Counted from the first letter of the stretch, positions 8,750 to 17,942 are shown. The stretch: 64,000 nt of DNA from CAVRXT01 sp049644285 (GCA_049644285.1 JBARRP010000219.1:1-64000), one strand, 5' to 3'. Numbers and translations: made by a program. Notes: generated from the letters alone by a model not told the origin.

Positions 8750-11437
8750 TTATTTTTTCTTGAGGGTGGCGGGCCAGTTTAGGACAAGGGTGATGGGCGG
8801 CGGAGCCTCGTCGCTGCTTGCAATGACAATAAAGCGTGTACCATCGGCGGTGACATCGTAGGAGCCACTCCTCTCCGTTGCTTCGGGCGCGAGATTGACA
8901 TGGAAAAGAGGACGCACTTCTTTCACGTCAAATTTATTTTGCCCCGCTTCGACCGCCGCAGCCATGAGCGTATCGTCTTCGGAGACGGAGAACAGCTCCC
9001 GTCCGTCCCTACGCCAGCGAGGCATTCTTCCACCGGAGCTGGAGACTTGCCATTTGCCGCCCGGGCCAGGGAATGGCGCAACATAGACTTCTTCTCTGCC
9101 GGATTCGCGTGAAGTGTAAGCGACCCAATGGCCGTCGGGTGAAAAGCGGCCGGAGCGCTCGGGAAATTGAGACTTGGCAAATGGATAAGGTTTGCGCTCA
9201 CCCGCCAGGGGCAAGACATCCACTTGGCTGAGGGTGCTGTAGTAATCGTCCAGGAGAAGAAAGCGGCCATCGGGAGACCAGTCGGTCGGGATTTTGGCGT
9301 CTCCGGAGACATGCAGCGGTTCGTTCTGGCCTTCGCCATTCGATTTCTTCTCGAAAATCTCTGATGCACTGCCACTGCCCAAGGATGAGAACGCGATCCG
9401 GGTCCCATCCGGCGACCACACGGGCGCAGCGTCAATAGTGCCGAAGGTCAGCCGGGTCTTTACGGCCCGGCGGAGATCGAAGATCCATACTTCGCGATTC
9501 GGATCACCAAAGTCCGCCGCGAGCCGCGCGCCGTCGGGGGAAAGCCGCGGGCCATTGTAGAGGCCGCTCCCGAGCGCGCCGAGATTTCTGCCTTGCCGGT
9601 CATACCAACGGAGTTCACTCGGCGCCAGGTGCCCTCCCGCCTGAAAGGCGAGGACGCCATTTTGCGATGCGCTGAAGCCCGCTCCCCACGTGGAAATGCT
9701 CAGCGTGACGTTTTCCGCGATGGCAGCCGGATCGCCCGAGAATTCCAGTTTGTCCGGATCGAGCGGCTGGGCCATGAGCGTCGTGTCGCGAAGATAAAGC
9801 AAGTAACCGGAGGCGTATTCTGCTCTGGAGAAGGAATGCACCAGGGGGCGATTCAACTTGCCATCGAGCGAAGCGATGTAGATCTCGGTACTTGCACCCT
9901 GCGGGTCCGTATGATTGGCGGCGAGGTAAAGAAAGTGTTTGCCATCAGGCAGAAAGTGTGGCCAGCGGTGGGTGGTGGTGTGCTGCGCCGCGTCGAGCTT
10001 CGTGACGGGCACGGGCGTTCCGCCGGTGGCCGGGATTCGAGAAATTCCTGTGCGTGTAGTCGGCGCAAAGACTATCGTTCCATCGACGCCCCAGCTTGCC
10101 CCGCGCAAGCCGGGAGCATCGCAGAGTATAACGGGCGGGCCGCCGGAGATGTCCATGGTTTTCAATTTACCGTCGGCGGAGAAGCCGATGAAGCGGCTGT
10201 CCGGCGACCAGAAGGGAGATATGGCGTCCTGCGTACCCTCGAGGCGTCGCGGTGCATCTTCATTCAGCGCGCGCAGCCAGAGAAAACCTCCCGCCGAAAA
10301 GACGAGCTTCGTTCCATCGGCGGAAGCCGTCACCCCTCCGGCGGCGTCGCCCGCGAAGTTGAACCGCATCTTGCTCGGCGCGTTGACAAACGCGCGAATG
10401 ACCCGCGTTTGCGACGCGGATTGGACATCGCGCCAATGCAGATAGCCGAGCAAGATCGCGACAGCGCTGAGCCCCACAACTGCGATGAGCCAAGCTGCTC
10501 GTTCGCGGAGTTTTGCTTTTGCCGGGAGTGCGGTTGGGGCAGCAATGCTCGATTGTGACGATTCGGCGATCCAGCGCAGTTCGTCGGCGAGATCGACGGC
10601 ACTTTGCCACCGCTGGTCGGGATCTTTCGCCAAGCAACGCTTCACGCAGCGATCGAGCGCCGCTGGAGTCATGGGTTGAATCGTCGGCAGGGGCGGTGGA
10701 GTGCTGGTCAGGATGGCCGCGATGACGCTGGCCGTGCTGTTGCCTTGAAAGGCGCGGTGCCCGGTGAGCATTTCGTAGAGCACCGCGCCCAAGGAGAAAA
10801 TATCGCTGCGCGCGTCGGCCTCGTGGCCTTCAAGCTGTTCTGGCGCCATGTAATGGAACGTGCCTAAGACGGTGCCTTCGGCGGTCAGGGGCTGGCCGGG
10901 TCCCGTTTTCCAGCCGGATTCGCCTAGGATCGCTGCGCTGGCCGTAGCGTCAGCCGGGGCTGTCGCGATGGTACCGGCCAGGCCGAAATCCAGAAGCTTG
11001 GCGCCGCTCTTGGTTAGCACGATGTTGCCGGGTTTCAGATCCCGATGGAGAATTCCTTTGCGGTGCGCCGCGCTGAGCGCGTCGGCGATCTGCGCCGCGT
11101 ATCTCAGAACCTGATCGAGAGGCAGCGGACCGTTTTCGAGATGCTTGGCGAGCGTTTCGCCTTCAACGCACTCCATGACGAGGTAGTCCGTGCCGTCCTG
11201 GTGACCGATGTCGTGCAGAACGCAGATGTGCGGATGATTGAGGCTGGAGATAGCCTTGGCTTCCCGCTCGAACCTCTGCTTGCGCACCGCATCGGAAGAA
11301 AGATGCTGCGGGAGGATCTTGATCGCGACCGTGCGCTCCAGCCGCGTGTCCCGGGCGCGATATACCTCGCCCATGCCGCCCGCGCCAAGGGGCGACTGGA
11401 TCTCATACGGTCCGAGTCTTGTGCCGGAGGAAAGCAC
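8750..11437 (-). CDS. Membrane Ser/Thr protein kinase with PD40 (WD40-like) propeller
   Basis: 895 residues. The kinase domain (about 12-280) has the glycine loop (LGAGGMGEVYRARD), the VAIK lysine, the catalytic HRDLKPGNIVL and the DFG motif (DFGLAG), so it should be active. A single membrane helix (AAWLIAVVGLSAVAILLGYL) follows at about 315-335. The remainder is a chain of PD40 repeats ('F-S-P-D-G' type units such as WSPDGTRIAFSS, FSPDGHWVAYTS), which form a propeller expected outside the membrane. This architecture is very common in Acidobacteriota. The ligand and the phosphorylated target are unknown. The gene converges on mqnC with a 30-bp gap. Confidence 0.92.
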   Translation of the reverse strand: MLSSGTRLGPYEIQSPLGAGGMGEVYRARDTRLERTVAIKILPQHLSSDAVRKQRFEREAKAISSLNHPHICVLHDIGHQDGTDYLVMECVEGETLAKHLENGPLPLDQVLRYAAQIADALSAAHRKGILHRDLKPGNIVLTKSGAKLLDFGLAGTIATAPADATASAAILGESGWKTGPGQPLTAEGTVLGTFHYMAPEQLEGHEADARSDIFSLGAVLYEMLTGHRAFQGNSTASVIAAILTSTPPPLPTIQPMTPAALDRCVKRCLAKDPDQRWQSAVDLADELRWIAESSQSSIAAPTALPAKAKLRERAAWLIAVVGLSAVAILLGYLHWRDVQSASQTRVIRAFVNAPSKMRFNFAGDAAGGVTASADGTKLVFSAGGFLWLRALNEDAPRRLEGTQDAISPFWSPDSRFIGFSADGKLKTMDISGGPPVILCDAPGLRGASWGVDGTIVFAPTTRTGISRIPATGGTPVPVTKLDAAQHTTTHRWPHFLPDGKHFLYLAANHTDPQGASTEIYIASLDGKLNRPLVHSFSRAEYASGYLLYLRDTTLMAQPLDPDKLEFSGDPAAIAENVTLSISTWGAGFSASQNGVLAFQAGGHLAPSELRWYDRQGRNLGALGSGLYNGPRLSPDGARLAADFGDPNREVWIFDLRRAVKTRLTFGTIDAAPVWSPDGTRIAFSSLGSGSASEIFEKKSNGEGQNEPLHVSGDAKIPTDWSPDGRFLLLDDYYSTLSQVDVLPLAGERKPYPFAKSQFPERSGRFSPDGHWVAYTSRESGREEVYVAPFPGPGGKWQVSSSGGRMPRWRRDGRELFSVSEDDTLMAAAVEAGQNKFDVKEVRPLFHVNLAPEATERSGSYDVTADGTRFIVIASSDEAPPPITLVLNWPATLKKK

Positions 11438-11548
11438 CGAATCCTGCCCTTACAGAGCTAGCATCTGGCGGGCTCTGTCGCGTGGAGATGGGAAATACTC
11501 TCACGCTTGCTGTTTTGCGACAAGGCGGGATAGGCGACGCGTAAGGCG

Positions 11549-13570
11549 TCAGGCGGGCGTGGGGATGGCGACGGGCTGGGCCACGGGGATTTCGAAGGTG
11601 ACGCTGGCGCCGTACGGCTGTCTGTTCGACAGATGGATATCGCCGCCGCATTCACGAACGATCCCGTAGCAGATGCTTAACCCTAATCCCGTGCCCTTGC
11701 CGACGGGCTTCGTCGTATAGAAAGGATCGAGCGCTCGATTGAGGTCGGCGAAGCCGGGCCCGTTATCTTCAAACTGGATAACGACGCGCTCGCCGTGCCG
11801 CGCGGCCGAAATGTGAATGACGCGCTCCGTGCTCTCTTCCACCGCATCCACGGCGTTATTCAAGAGGTTCAGCAGGACCTGCTTCAGCTCGTCCTCGCCA
11901 ATCGCCAGATCCGGCAGCAGCGGCTCGACTTCGCTTTGAATCGCAACATTAAGCTTCCGCAAGTGGTATTCGCGGAGCTGGATGGCATCATGCAGCGCGG
12001 CTTCGAAGTTGGTGGCGCGCGCCGCAGGATGACTCTGGCGCGCAAACCGCAGCAGGCCGTCCACAATGCGCTTCATCCGGCGCGCCTCGTTCCCCAGTTT
12101 GCCGAGTCTCCTTACCGAGCTTTCTTTCTTGACTTCCTCCGTAAGCAACTCGGTGTAGCCGATGATCCCGGCGAGGGGATTGTTCAGCTCGTGCGCCACC
12201 CCGGCGACGAGTTGCCCGAGGGCCGCGAGCTTCTCCGAGCGCACCAGTTGATGATGAAGGCGCGCGTTCTCGATCGTGACCGCCAAGTCGGCGGCAAGCA
12301 TTTCGAGTTTCGCTATCGCCGAAGCATCAAGGCGCGTCGGATTCATGGGCGAAAACAGCGACAAGCATCCCAAAACCGCGCCGCGCGAGGAAATCATCGG
12401 CACCAGTACTTCTCCGCCGAACTCGCTCATGGGACTGCCCGGGTCGCTCTCGCCGGGCGCGCGCAGCCGAATCCGGAACGAGTTGTTTTCGAGCCGGGTG
12501 CCCGTCGCGCACAACCGTTTGATCGTCCCCGCATTCCACCGGCTGGCGCGCTCGCGCAACATCCTTCCGCCCGCAGGAGAAAATCCGCTCTCCCCGGCGA
12601 GAAAGAGCGAGCCATCATCGGTGGAAAGAAAAATGGCGGCCCTAAGGAAATTCGCCGTTTCGGTAATCACTTCGGTGATCTCGGTACAGAGCGAGGCCGG
12701 GATGCTTCCGCTCAATAAGCGCGAAGTGATCCGCGAAAAGCGTTCGAGCAGAGCATTTTCGGCGTGCTCGCGCTCGCTCGCTTGTTCGATGATGCGCGAC
12801 TTTTCCTCAAGGAGCGTCAGAATCATGCCGAAGGCCACGAAGAATTTTGGAACGTTCCAAAGCTCGGGATTCACCTGCAGCTTCGGATAGAAGTGGTTCA
12901 TCAGCGCGCCGACCGGGAACACGGCTCCCCAGGCGAGAAAACCTCCTGCCACTGTGAGGACGCCCCAGGAAAATCGCGGGAAACGCCGCCAGTAGAGCAC
13001 GCCTGACAATCCGAAGCTGAGCGTCAGGGCTGCGGTCACGCCTTCACCCGCGCTCCCCTGGAGCTGGTGATAAATGGCCCAGCCGCCAACGCCGGCTACA
13101 AGGGCGCCGAGACAATACGTGAAAATTGTCCACTTCCGATTCACGAAAAACGGGAATGCCCCGCCGCCAAGGAAGCTCAGAGCAATCGCAGCCGCCATCA
13201 GCCAATGGATCGGGCAATCAAATGAGGCTGCGATGGCATGAAACGTGGTCGGTACCATGAGGAGAAGGAGCAACGTCAGGCGTTGCGCGCGATTTTCCAC
13301 CCCCCGCATGAGCGAAACCAGGAACACGACGCCCGAGAGCTCGAGCGCCACCAGATCGATCGATTCGAAGATCTCCTCGACGACCCCGGTGCGTGTCTCA
13401 AACACCTGAATGAGGAAGTGAACGAAGATCAGGGCCCACGCAAAGATCCATAGCCGGACACGCACCGATTCCGTATGCTTGCGAAGAGAGACGAAGATCG
13501 CGACCAGAACGGCCAGGACAAGTATCGTCGGAAGTTTTTCCAGCAGGAGTGTCACTTCGGCCCTTCCCAA
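11549..13570 (-). CDS. Membrane sensor histidine kinase with GAF-like domain
   Basis: 673 residues. About seven hydrophobic helices (to about residue 255) form an N-terminal membrane sensor. A GAF-like region follows (about 290-440), then a short coiled segment. The phosphoacceptor histidine is near 460 in AGVAHELNNPLAGIIGYTELL. The ATPase domain has N-box LLNNAVDAV, G1 DNGPGF and G2 GKGTGLGLS, so it is a complete kinase of the NtrB-like HisKA class. No response regulator is adjacent, so it is an orphan in this window. It sits 111 bp upstream of the Ser/Thr kinase on the same strand. Confidence 0.9.
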   Translation of the reverse strand: MGRAEVTLLLEKLPTILVLAVLVAIFVSLRKHTESVRVRLWIFAWALIFVHFLIQVFETRTGVVEEIFESIDLVALELSGVVFLVSLMRGVENRAQRLTLLLLLMVPTTFHAIAASFDCPIHWLMAAAIALSFLGGGAFPFFVNRKWTIFTYCLGALVAGVGGWAIYHQLQGSAGEGVTAALTLSFGLSGVLYWRRFPRFSWGVLTVAGGFLAWGAVFPVGALMNHFYPKLQVNPELWNVPKFFVAFGMILTLLEEKSRIIEQASEREHAENALLERFSRITSRLLSGSIPASLCTEITEVITETANFLRAAIFLSTDDGSLFLAGESGFSPAGGRMLRERASRWNAGTIKRLCATGTRLENNSFRIRLRAPGESDPGSPMSEFGGEVLVPMISSRGAVLGCLSLFSPMNPTRLDASAIAKLEMLAADLAVTIENARLHHQLVRSEKLAALGQLVAGVAHELNNPLAGIIGYTELLTEEVKKESSVRRLGKLGNEARRMKRIVDGLLRFARQSHPAARATNFEAALHDAIQLREYHLRKLNVAIQSEVEPLLPDLAIGEDELKQVLLNLLNNAVDAVEESTERVIHISAARHGERVVIQFEDNGPGFADLNRALDPFYTTKPVGKGTGLGLSICYGIVRECGGDIHLSNRQPYGASVTFEIPVAQPVAIPTPA

Positions 13571-13670
13571 CTGAAGCTATCAATCGGGCCGGAAGCGAAC
13601 AATCCCACTTTCGTACCATTTTGGAACACAAAGCCCTCGCGGCTCCGTACCTAGCGCGTCCGCTAAGTCT

Positions 13671-14336
13671 CTAATTTTTCTTGGGGATAGGAAGATCGAA
13701 GGCTACTTCAGCCCCTTCGGGCAGATCCAGTGGTTCAAAGGGAACCAACACCCCCTTGACGTAGTGCGCGCGCACGCGTTGGGCCGCAGGGGGTACGTGA
13801 CGAGTGACCTGGGACGAGGCTGAAATCGGACTGTGAGGTTGGTTGCGAGGCGTGTGCTCCTGCGTGCGGTCGAGGGCTTCGTTAGCCAGCCGGTCGGCGT
13901 CGCGATTTTGTTCGCGCGGCACATACTCAATTCGAAAGTAATCGAGCGACCGGGCCAGCTTTGACGCTCGCTCGTGAAGAGGTTTCAGATCGGCGCTCTT
14001 CACCTTGTAACGCCCCTGCATCTGCCGGACGAGCAGTTCGGAATCGCTGCGCACACGAAGGTTCTTGATGCCACGACTCGTGGCGTAATCGAGCGCGGTA
14101 ATGAGCGCGTAATATTCAGCGACGTTGTTGGTTTGGCGGCCGAGATATTTTCCGACTTCAAAGAGGATTCCTCCATCCGGCCCCCGCAAGATTACCGCGT
14201 ATGACGCGGGGCCGGGATTACCGCGCGAAGCGCCGTCAACATAGGCTGTATGAACGGCCGGAGGCGCGGCATCCGCATGGGCATCGTCGAAGAGTTTGGC
14301 AGAGTGCGGGGGCGTGGTTCTCGGCGCTCGTGGCAT
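13671..14336 (-). CDS. RNase HI-like nuclease with C-terminal AF2212-like tail
   Basis: 221 residues. Residues 28-155 form an RNase HI domain with the four acidic residues in place: Asp34 (YVDGASRGNPG), Glu74 (NNVAEYYAL), Asp98 (VRSDSELLV) and Asp146 or Asp148 (QNRDADRLAN). RNase HI cuts the RNA strand of RNA-DNA hybrids. After a Pro/Ser/His linker, the last 35 residues (RAHYVKGVLVPFEPLDLPEGAEV) match the pattern of the small AF2212-like (DUF104) antitoxin family. The zinc-ribbon gene upstream on the same strand is a frequent neighbour of this RNase HI type in other bacteria. The fusion is discussed in the findings. Confidence 0.85.
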   Translation of the reverse strand: MPRAPRTTPPHSAKLFDDAHADAAPPAVHTAYVDGASRGNPGPASYAVILRGPDGGILFEVGKYLGRQTNNVAEYYALITALDYATSRGIKNLRVRSDSELLVRQMQGRYKVKSADLKPLHERASKLARSLDYFRIEYVPREQNRDADRLANEALDRTQEHTPRNQPHSPISASSQVTRHVPPAAQRVRAHYVKGVLVPFEPLDLPEGAEVAFDLPIPKKN

Positions 14337-14430
14337 CTGGAATTTCTAGAAGAAATCCTTACGCACAACAGGCATTGTTCGCAACACGCACTTCGCGGCG
14401 AGGCCACGAGATCTGAAGAGCATGGCGGGA

Positions 14431-15210
14431 TTAGGTTTCATTGCTCACGGCGCTGGCCTGAGCGGCGGAAGCGGCAGCCGGAGCGGGCTGCGCTGGGGGC
14501 GGCTCGACGTAGTACAGGATGCGGGTGCATGTTTCGCAGTGAAGAATCTCGTCGGTATCGGTCCGGCGGAGTTCCTGAAAGACATGGGGGCGGATGCGTA
14601 CTCCGCAGGCCGAGCAGGTCTCGCCGCGAACTTCCGCCAGGGCGACGCCATTGTGCTTGCGCGCGATCCGCTCGTAGTGGTCGAGCATGTCTTCAGGGAC
14701 AGACGCAAGCAGTCGGGCGCGTTCGGCTTCGAGCTCGGCAAGCTCGTGTTCGGCCACCGCTTGCTCGGCCTGAACCTTGGCGCGCTCACTCCGCGCCGCT
14801 TCGTCGGCTTCTTTCAGCGATTTTTCAGCGGTTTTGATCCGGCGATCGTATTCCTCGCTCGAGACCATTTGTTCCAGCAGGCGATCTTCCGCCTTGGCGA
14901 TTTCCTGCTCCGCCGTCTGAGTTTCGTGCTGGAGAGCCCTGAAAGCATCGTTCGTTTTCACCTGGTAGGATTGCTCTCGATACTTTTTCGCCTTTTCCTT
15001 CCACCCCTCGACGTCGAGCTCGAATTTCTTGCGTTGTTTGAGGTTGTCGAGCTGCGCCGCCTTGCATTTCTCGCGCTCGGCGCGCGCGGCGGCCACTCGC
15101 GCCTCCACGGCCGCAAGCGTCTTCGGATAGGCAGCAAGCCGGGTTCGCACTTCTGACAGGTGCAGATCGGCCGTCTGCAAGTCCAGCAGGGCCTTGAGGA
15201 CAGGTTTCAC
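14431..15210 (-). CDS. Coiled-coil C4 zinc-ribbon protein, CdsZ-like
   Basis: 259 residues. A long antiparallel coiled coil (about 5-185, rich in Glu, Arg, Ala) is followed by a C4 zinc ribbon with CSACG and CETC, about 25 residues apart. This is the family represented by chlamydial CdsZ and by actinobacterial proteins encoded next to an RNase HI/phosphatase gene; a nucleic-acid-related role is proposed for several members, but the exact function is unsettled. It ends in an Ala/Pro-rich tail. It is likely co-transcribed with the RNase HI gene (95-bp gap) and diverges from the sigma-factor gene. Confidence 0.8.
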   Translation of the reverse strand: MKPVLKALLDLQTADLHLSEVRTRLAAYPKTLAAVEARVAAARAEREKCKAAQLDNLKQRKKFELDVEGWKEKAKKYREQSYQVKTNDAFRALQHETQTAEQEIAKAEDRLLEQMVSSEEYDRRIKTAEKSLKEADEAARSERAKVQAEQAVAEHELAELEAERARLLASVPEDMLDHYERIARKHNGVALAEVRGETCSACGVRIRPHVFQELRRTDTDEILHCETCTRILYYVEPPPAQPAPAAASAAQASAVSNET

Positions 15211-15264
15211 GAGAAGTCCATTTTAGCACACCGTGAGAGTCCGCCCCGGACCCTGAGTCTTTTT

Positions 15265-15891
15265 ATGAGGTTCGACCGTATAGCGAATATGATGGGCAGC
15301 GCAGCGGCGACCTGGGAGGGGCGCGTGGGCGTGGAATCCGAGGTGGCGCGGCTCCGCCGAGGCGACCTCAACGCACTGGCGGCAATCCTTGCCCAATATC
15401 AGAACCGGCTGTATCGCTACTTGCTTCGCCTTGTGCGCAACCCTGCCGAGGCCGAGGATCTGTTTCAGCAGACGTGGGTACGAGTGGCCGAAAAGATTCG
15501 CCGATACGACCCGGAGCGAAGTTTTGAAGCTTGGCTGTTCACCTTGGCGCGGAATTTGGCCATTGATCACCTGCGCCGGGTCCAACCGGAAAGTCTGGAT
15601 GAGCCGCTGGGGGGCGACCCCGGCGGTACAAGCGCCGCCGGGCGGCTGGCCTCCCCGGAGCGGCCGGCGCTTGAAGGAATTCTGGAGAGGGAACGAGGGG
15701 CGCGTTTGGCACAGGCGCTCGGGCAACTGCCGGTTATCTATCGCGAGGTATTGACGCTACGTTTCGAGGAAGAAATGAAGATCGAGGAGATCGCGCGAGT
15801 GATCGAGGTCCCTCTTTCGACCGTCAAGACCCGGTTGAGGCGCGGCCTCGAGGGACTGCGTAAGAACTTTGTGCAATGCTACCCGGTGTGA
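15265..15891 (+). CDS. ECF-type RNA polymerase sigma factor
   Basis: 208 residues from ATG 15265. A GTG near 15325, preceded by GGGAGG, is a credible alternative start giving a protein that begins just before the conserved SEVARLRRGDLNAL. Region 2 is clear (YQNRLYRYLLRLVRNPAEAEDLFQQTW), as is region 4 with its helix-turn-helix (LPVIYREVLTLRF, then IEVPLSTVKTRLRRGLEGLRK). A Gly/Pro linker lies between. The next two genes, a zinc-finger anti-sigma factor and a membrane zinc-ribbon protein, follow closely and form an operon. The regulon is unknown. Confidence 0.9.
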   Translation: MRFDRIANMMGSAAATWEGRVGVESEVARLRRGDLNALAAILAQYQNRLYRYLLRLVRNPAEAEDLFQQTWVRVAEKIRRYDPERSFEAWLFTLARNLAIDHLRRVQPESLDEPLGGDPGGTSAAGRLASPERPALEGILERERGARLAQALGQLPVIYREVLTLRFEEEMKIEEIARVIEVPLSTVKTRLRRGLEGLRKNFVQCYPV

Positions 15892-15910
15892 ACCGGGACG
15901 GCTGGCGGAA

Positions 15911-15938
15911 ATAGGAAGACGAAGATAGGAAGACGAAG
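15911..15938 (+). repeat. Perfect 14-bp tandem duplication over the anti-sigma ribosome binding site
   Basis: The unit ataggaagacgaag occurs at 15911-15924 and exactly again at 15925-15938, directly before the ATG at 15940. Each copy carries a GGAAGA Shine-Dalgarno-like core, so the leader has two stacked copies of the same ribosome-binding segment. Slippage here could alter translation of the anti-sigma factor relative to the sigma factor. Confidence 0.7.
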
Positions 15939-15939
15939 A

Positions 15940-16413
15940 ATGACTGAGCACGACGAAATCCGGGATTTGCTGGCGCTCGCAGCGGCGCACGCTCTCGATC
16001 CCGACGAGGAGGAACGCGTCGAGCGCCACATGCGCTCATGCACTGCCTGTGCTGCCGAACTCGACGATTGGCAACTCCTGGCCGGTGGCCTCCGCCGTCT
16101 CCCCACTCCGCAGCCTTCCCCGGCCGTAGTTGAAAGGGCTCGCGCTCGAGCTGAAATTCGGTTTGTCGAGGAAGCGGAGCATCGCTCTCATCGCACCGTA
16201 CTGATCTTCTTAACCTTGTTTGCATGGGCGATCACGCTCATGGGCTGGCCGGTCGTGCAACTTCTGACCGGAGGACTGTTGGGGTGGTTCAGCCCGCGAT
16301 TCAGCCAGGGCTGGCTGGGATTTGCGGCTTTTAGCACACTGGCTTGGGCCGCGGGCGGCACTGCGGCGCTGCTGCTGGCATTTCACCAACGGCGCGAGAG
16401 GAGCACGGCATGA
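15940..16413 (+). CDS. Membrane-anchored zinc-finger anti-sigma factor
   Basis: 157 residues. The N-terminal anti-sigma zinc-finger motif is complete: His30, Cys34 and Cys37 in HMRSCTACAAEL, preceded by the usual 'LLALAAAHALDPDEEERVERH' helix. Two hydrophobic segments follow (about 88-120 and 126-146), so the C-terminal half is in the membrane. Proteins of this kind bind and hold their cognate ECF sigma factor at the inner membrane until a signal releases it. It follows the sigma gene by 48 bp and its stop overlaps the next start (ATGA). Confidence 0.85.
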   Translation: MTEHDEIRDLLALAAAHALDPDEEERVERHMRSCTACAAELDDWQLLAGGLRRLPTPQPSPAVVERARARAEIRFVEEAEHRSHRTVLIFLTLFAWAITLMGWPVVQLLTGGLLGWFSPRFSQGWLGFAAFSTLAWAAGGTAALLLAFHQRRERSTA

Positions 16414-16904
16414 GTCAACCGCTAGAAGAACTCCGAGTGATTCCGAAAACAGCGTGGTTTCTTGCCGTCGTCGTCTACTTGTGCTCGGCAACCGCCATCT
16501 TCCGCATCGCTATACCGAATGACCCGCAACTCCGGGCCTGGCCGGTCGAGGGAAAGGTTGCATTCGCCTACGGGTTGATGCTGCTCGTCGGCATCATGAT
16601 CCTCCTCGTCGGGTATGTGAACGGCGATGCCAAACGCCGCGGGATGCGCTACGTGCTATGGACGCTGCTCGCCATTTTCGTTCCCAATGCGCTCGGAATT
16701 ATTCTGTATTTCATCATGCGGGACCCGCTGCTCAGGCCTTGCCCCTCGTGCCATGCGCCGGCGAGAATTGGTTTCGTGTTCTGTCCAAATTGTGGCGCCG
16801 CGCTCCATCCAACATGTCCCCACTGCGGCAAGGCGACAGAACTGGGCTGGTCGCATTGCCCGCATTGCGGCAAGAACCTCGCCGCGACGACGTCCGCCGC
16901 TTGA
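16410..16904 (+). CDS. Membrane protein with C-terminal double zinc ribbon
   Basis: 164 residues; the ATG at 16410 overlaps the anti-sigma stop codon, so the two are translationally coupled. Three hydrophobic segments (about 15-33, 48-70 and 80-103) are followed by two zinc-ribbon modules of the CxxC...CxxC type (CPSCHAP...CPNCG and CPHCGK...CPHCGK). Zinc ribbons of this double form are common on bacterial membrane proteins without a settled function. The coupling suggests a part in the signalling or membrane tethering of the sigma system. Confidence 0.75.
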   Translation: MSQPLEELRVIPKTAWFLAVVVYLCSATAIFRIAIPNDPQLRAWPVEGKVAFAYGLMLLVGIMILLVGYVNGDAKRRGMRYVLWTLLAIFVPNALGIILYFIMRDPLLRPCPSCHAPARIGFVFCPNCGAALHPTCPHCGKATELGWSHCPHCGKNLAATTSAA

Positions 16905-16928
16905 TACACGCCCTGCGGCGGCCAAGGG

Positions 16929-16990
16929 TTACCTTGACGGATGCAGCTCACGCAGGACGACTGTGGCATCGATGAAATAGTCGCGTCCAC
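16929..16990 (-). pseudogene. C-terminal remnant of a duplicated membrane-protein gene
   Basis: On the minus strand this reads DYFIDATVVLRELHPSR then stop. That matches the last residues of the intact gene at 18184-18534 (GYFIDATLVRRELHPSS). At the DNA level 16936-16980 and 18191-18235 are identical at 42 of 45 positions. No start codon or upstream half is present. It is therefore a fragment of a paralogue, now 1.25 kb from the intact copy with an SDR gene in between. Confidence 0.7.
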
Positions 16991-17052
16991 GGTCGCGAGC
17001 GCCTTCGGATAGGCGCCGAGCCCTCGATGCGCCAGGAGCGCGCCGGTGCCCC

Positions 17053-17883
17053 TCAAGGAGCCGGAATCATCCAGCCCGCCATGCTGCGAGCTCTCTCGGC
17101 GGCCTGCTCCGGCGGCAGCGAGGAGTCCCAAAGCCTGGCAACGAATCGGCCACCCGTTACTCCGTCGGCAGCAGGCGACGTTAGCCACAGGAGGGGCGGT
17201 ACCATAATGCTTGGATCGAGCAGGCGACTGCGGGCCTCGGGAGCAATGTCGGCCGGCACCATGCCCGTGTCGGTCGCCCCACCGGGCAGCAGAGAATTAA
17301 CGGTCACGCCGGTTCCCGCTAGATCTTGCGCCCAGATGATGGTTTCTGATTCGAGCGCCGCCTTGGAAGGGCCGTAGGGCGAGAAGCCGGTTCGGCGCAT
17401 GGTTTCGTGGTTGATCGAGACGTTGATGATGCGGCCCCAACGCTGTTCGAGCATGTGGGGAACCACCGTGCGGGCCATGAGAAACGGTCCGTTGACGTTG
17501 GTGTCAACGATCATTCGCCACGCTGCTGGGTCGGTCTGCCAAAATTTTGTCGGAGTATCGAAGAACTTCTCGCTGACGAAGCGCATTCCCCGGCCGGCGT
17601 TGTTCACGAGAATGTGGACCGTGCCGAATTCGCGGACGGTCTGATGGACCACAAATCGGCAGTCTTCTTCGCGAGAGACATCGGCCACATACTGTCGAAC
17701 GGTCCTTACCTGCGGAATTTTCGCCGCTTCCTTTGCGACGCTGTCGATTTCTTCGGTGCTGCGCGCCGCCGTGATCACCACGTTCGCTCGGGCGTGCGCC
17801 AAACCCAACGCCATCGCCCGGCCCAGCCCGCGACCGCCGCCGGTGACGATCGCCGTTTTGCCCGAAGGCTCGTTGCTTGCCAT
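17053..17883 (-). CDS. Short-chain dehydrogenase/reductase
   Basis: 276 residues from the ATG at 17883, preceded by a run of G; an in-frame ATG at 17958 would add 25 unconserved residues. The NAD(P) loop is TGGGRGLG (14-21), the structural motif NNAGRGM follows, and the catalytic pair is in SPYGPSKAA (Tyr...Lys). These belong to the classical SDR family, cytoplasmic oxidoreductases of alcohols or ketones. Substrate is not predictable. The gene stands alone, surrounded by remnants of other genes (16929-16990 and 17943-18110), which suggests a reshuffled neighbourhood. Confidence 0.87.
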   Translation of the reverse strand: MASNEPSGKTAIVTGGGRGLGRAMALGLAHARANVVITAARSTEEIDSVAKEAAKIPQVRTVRQYVADVSREEDCRFVVHQTVREFGTVHILVNNAGRGMRFVSEKFFDTPTKFWQTDPAAWRMIVDTNVNGPFLMARTVVPHMLEQRWGRIINVSINHETMRRTGFSPYGPSKAALESETIIWAQDLAGTGVTVNSLLPGGATDTGMVPADIAPEARSRLLDPSIMVPPLLWLTSPAADGVTGGRFVARLWDSSLPPEQAAERARSMAGWMIPAP

Positions 17884-17942
17884 TGTCCCCCCGTCAATTT
17901 CGCGCTGCGCTGGACCAATGATGAGCGGAAAACAATCCTCGC

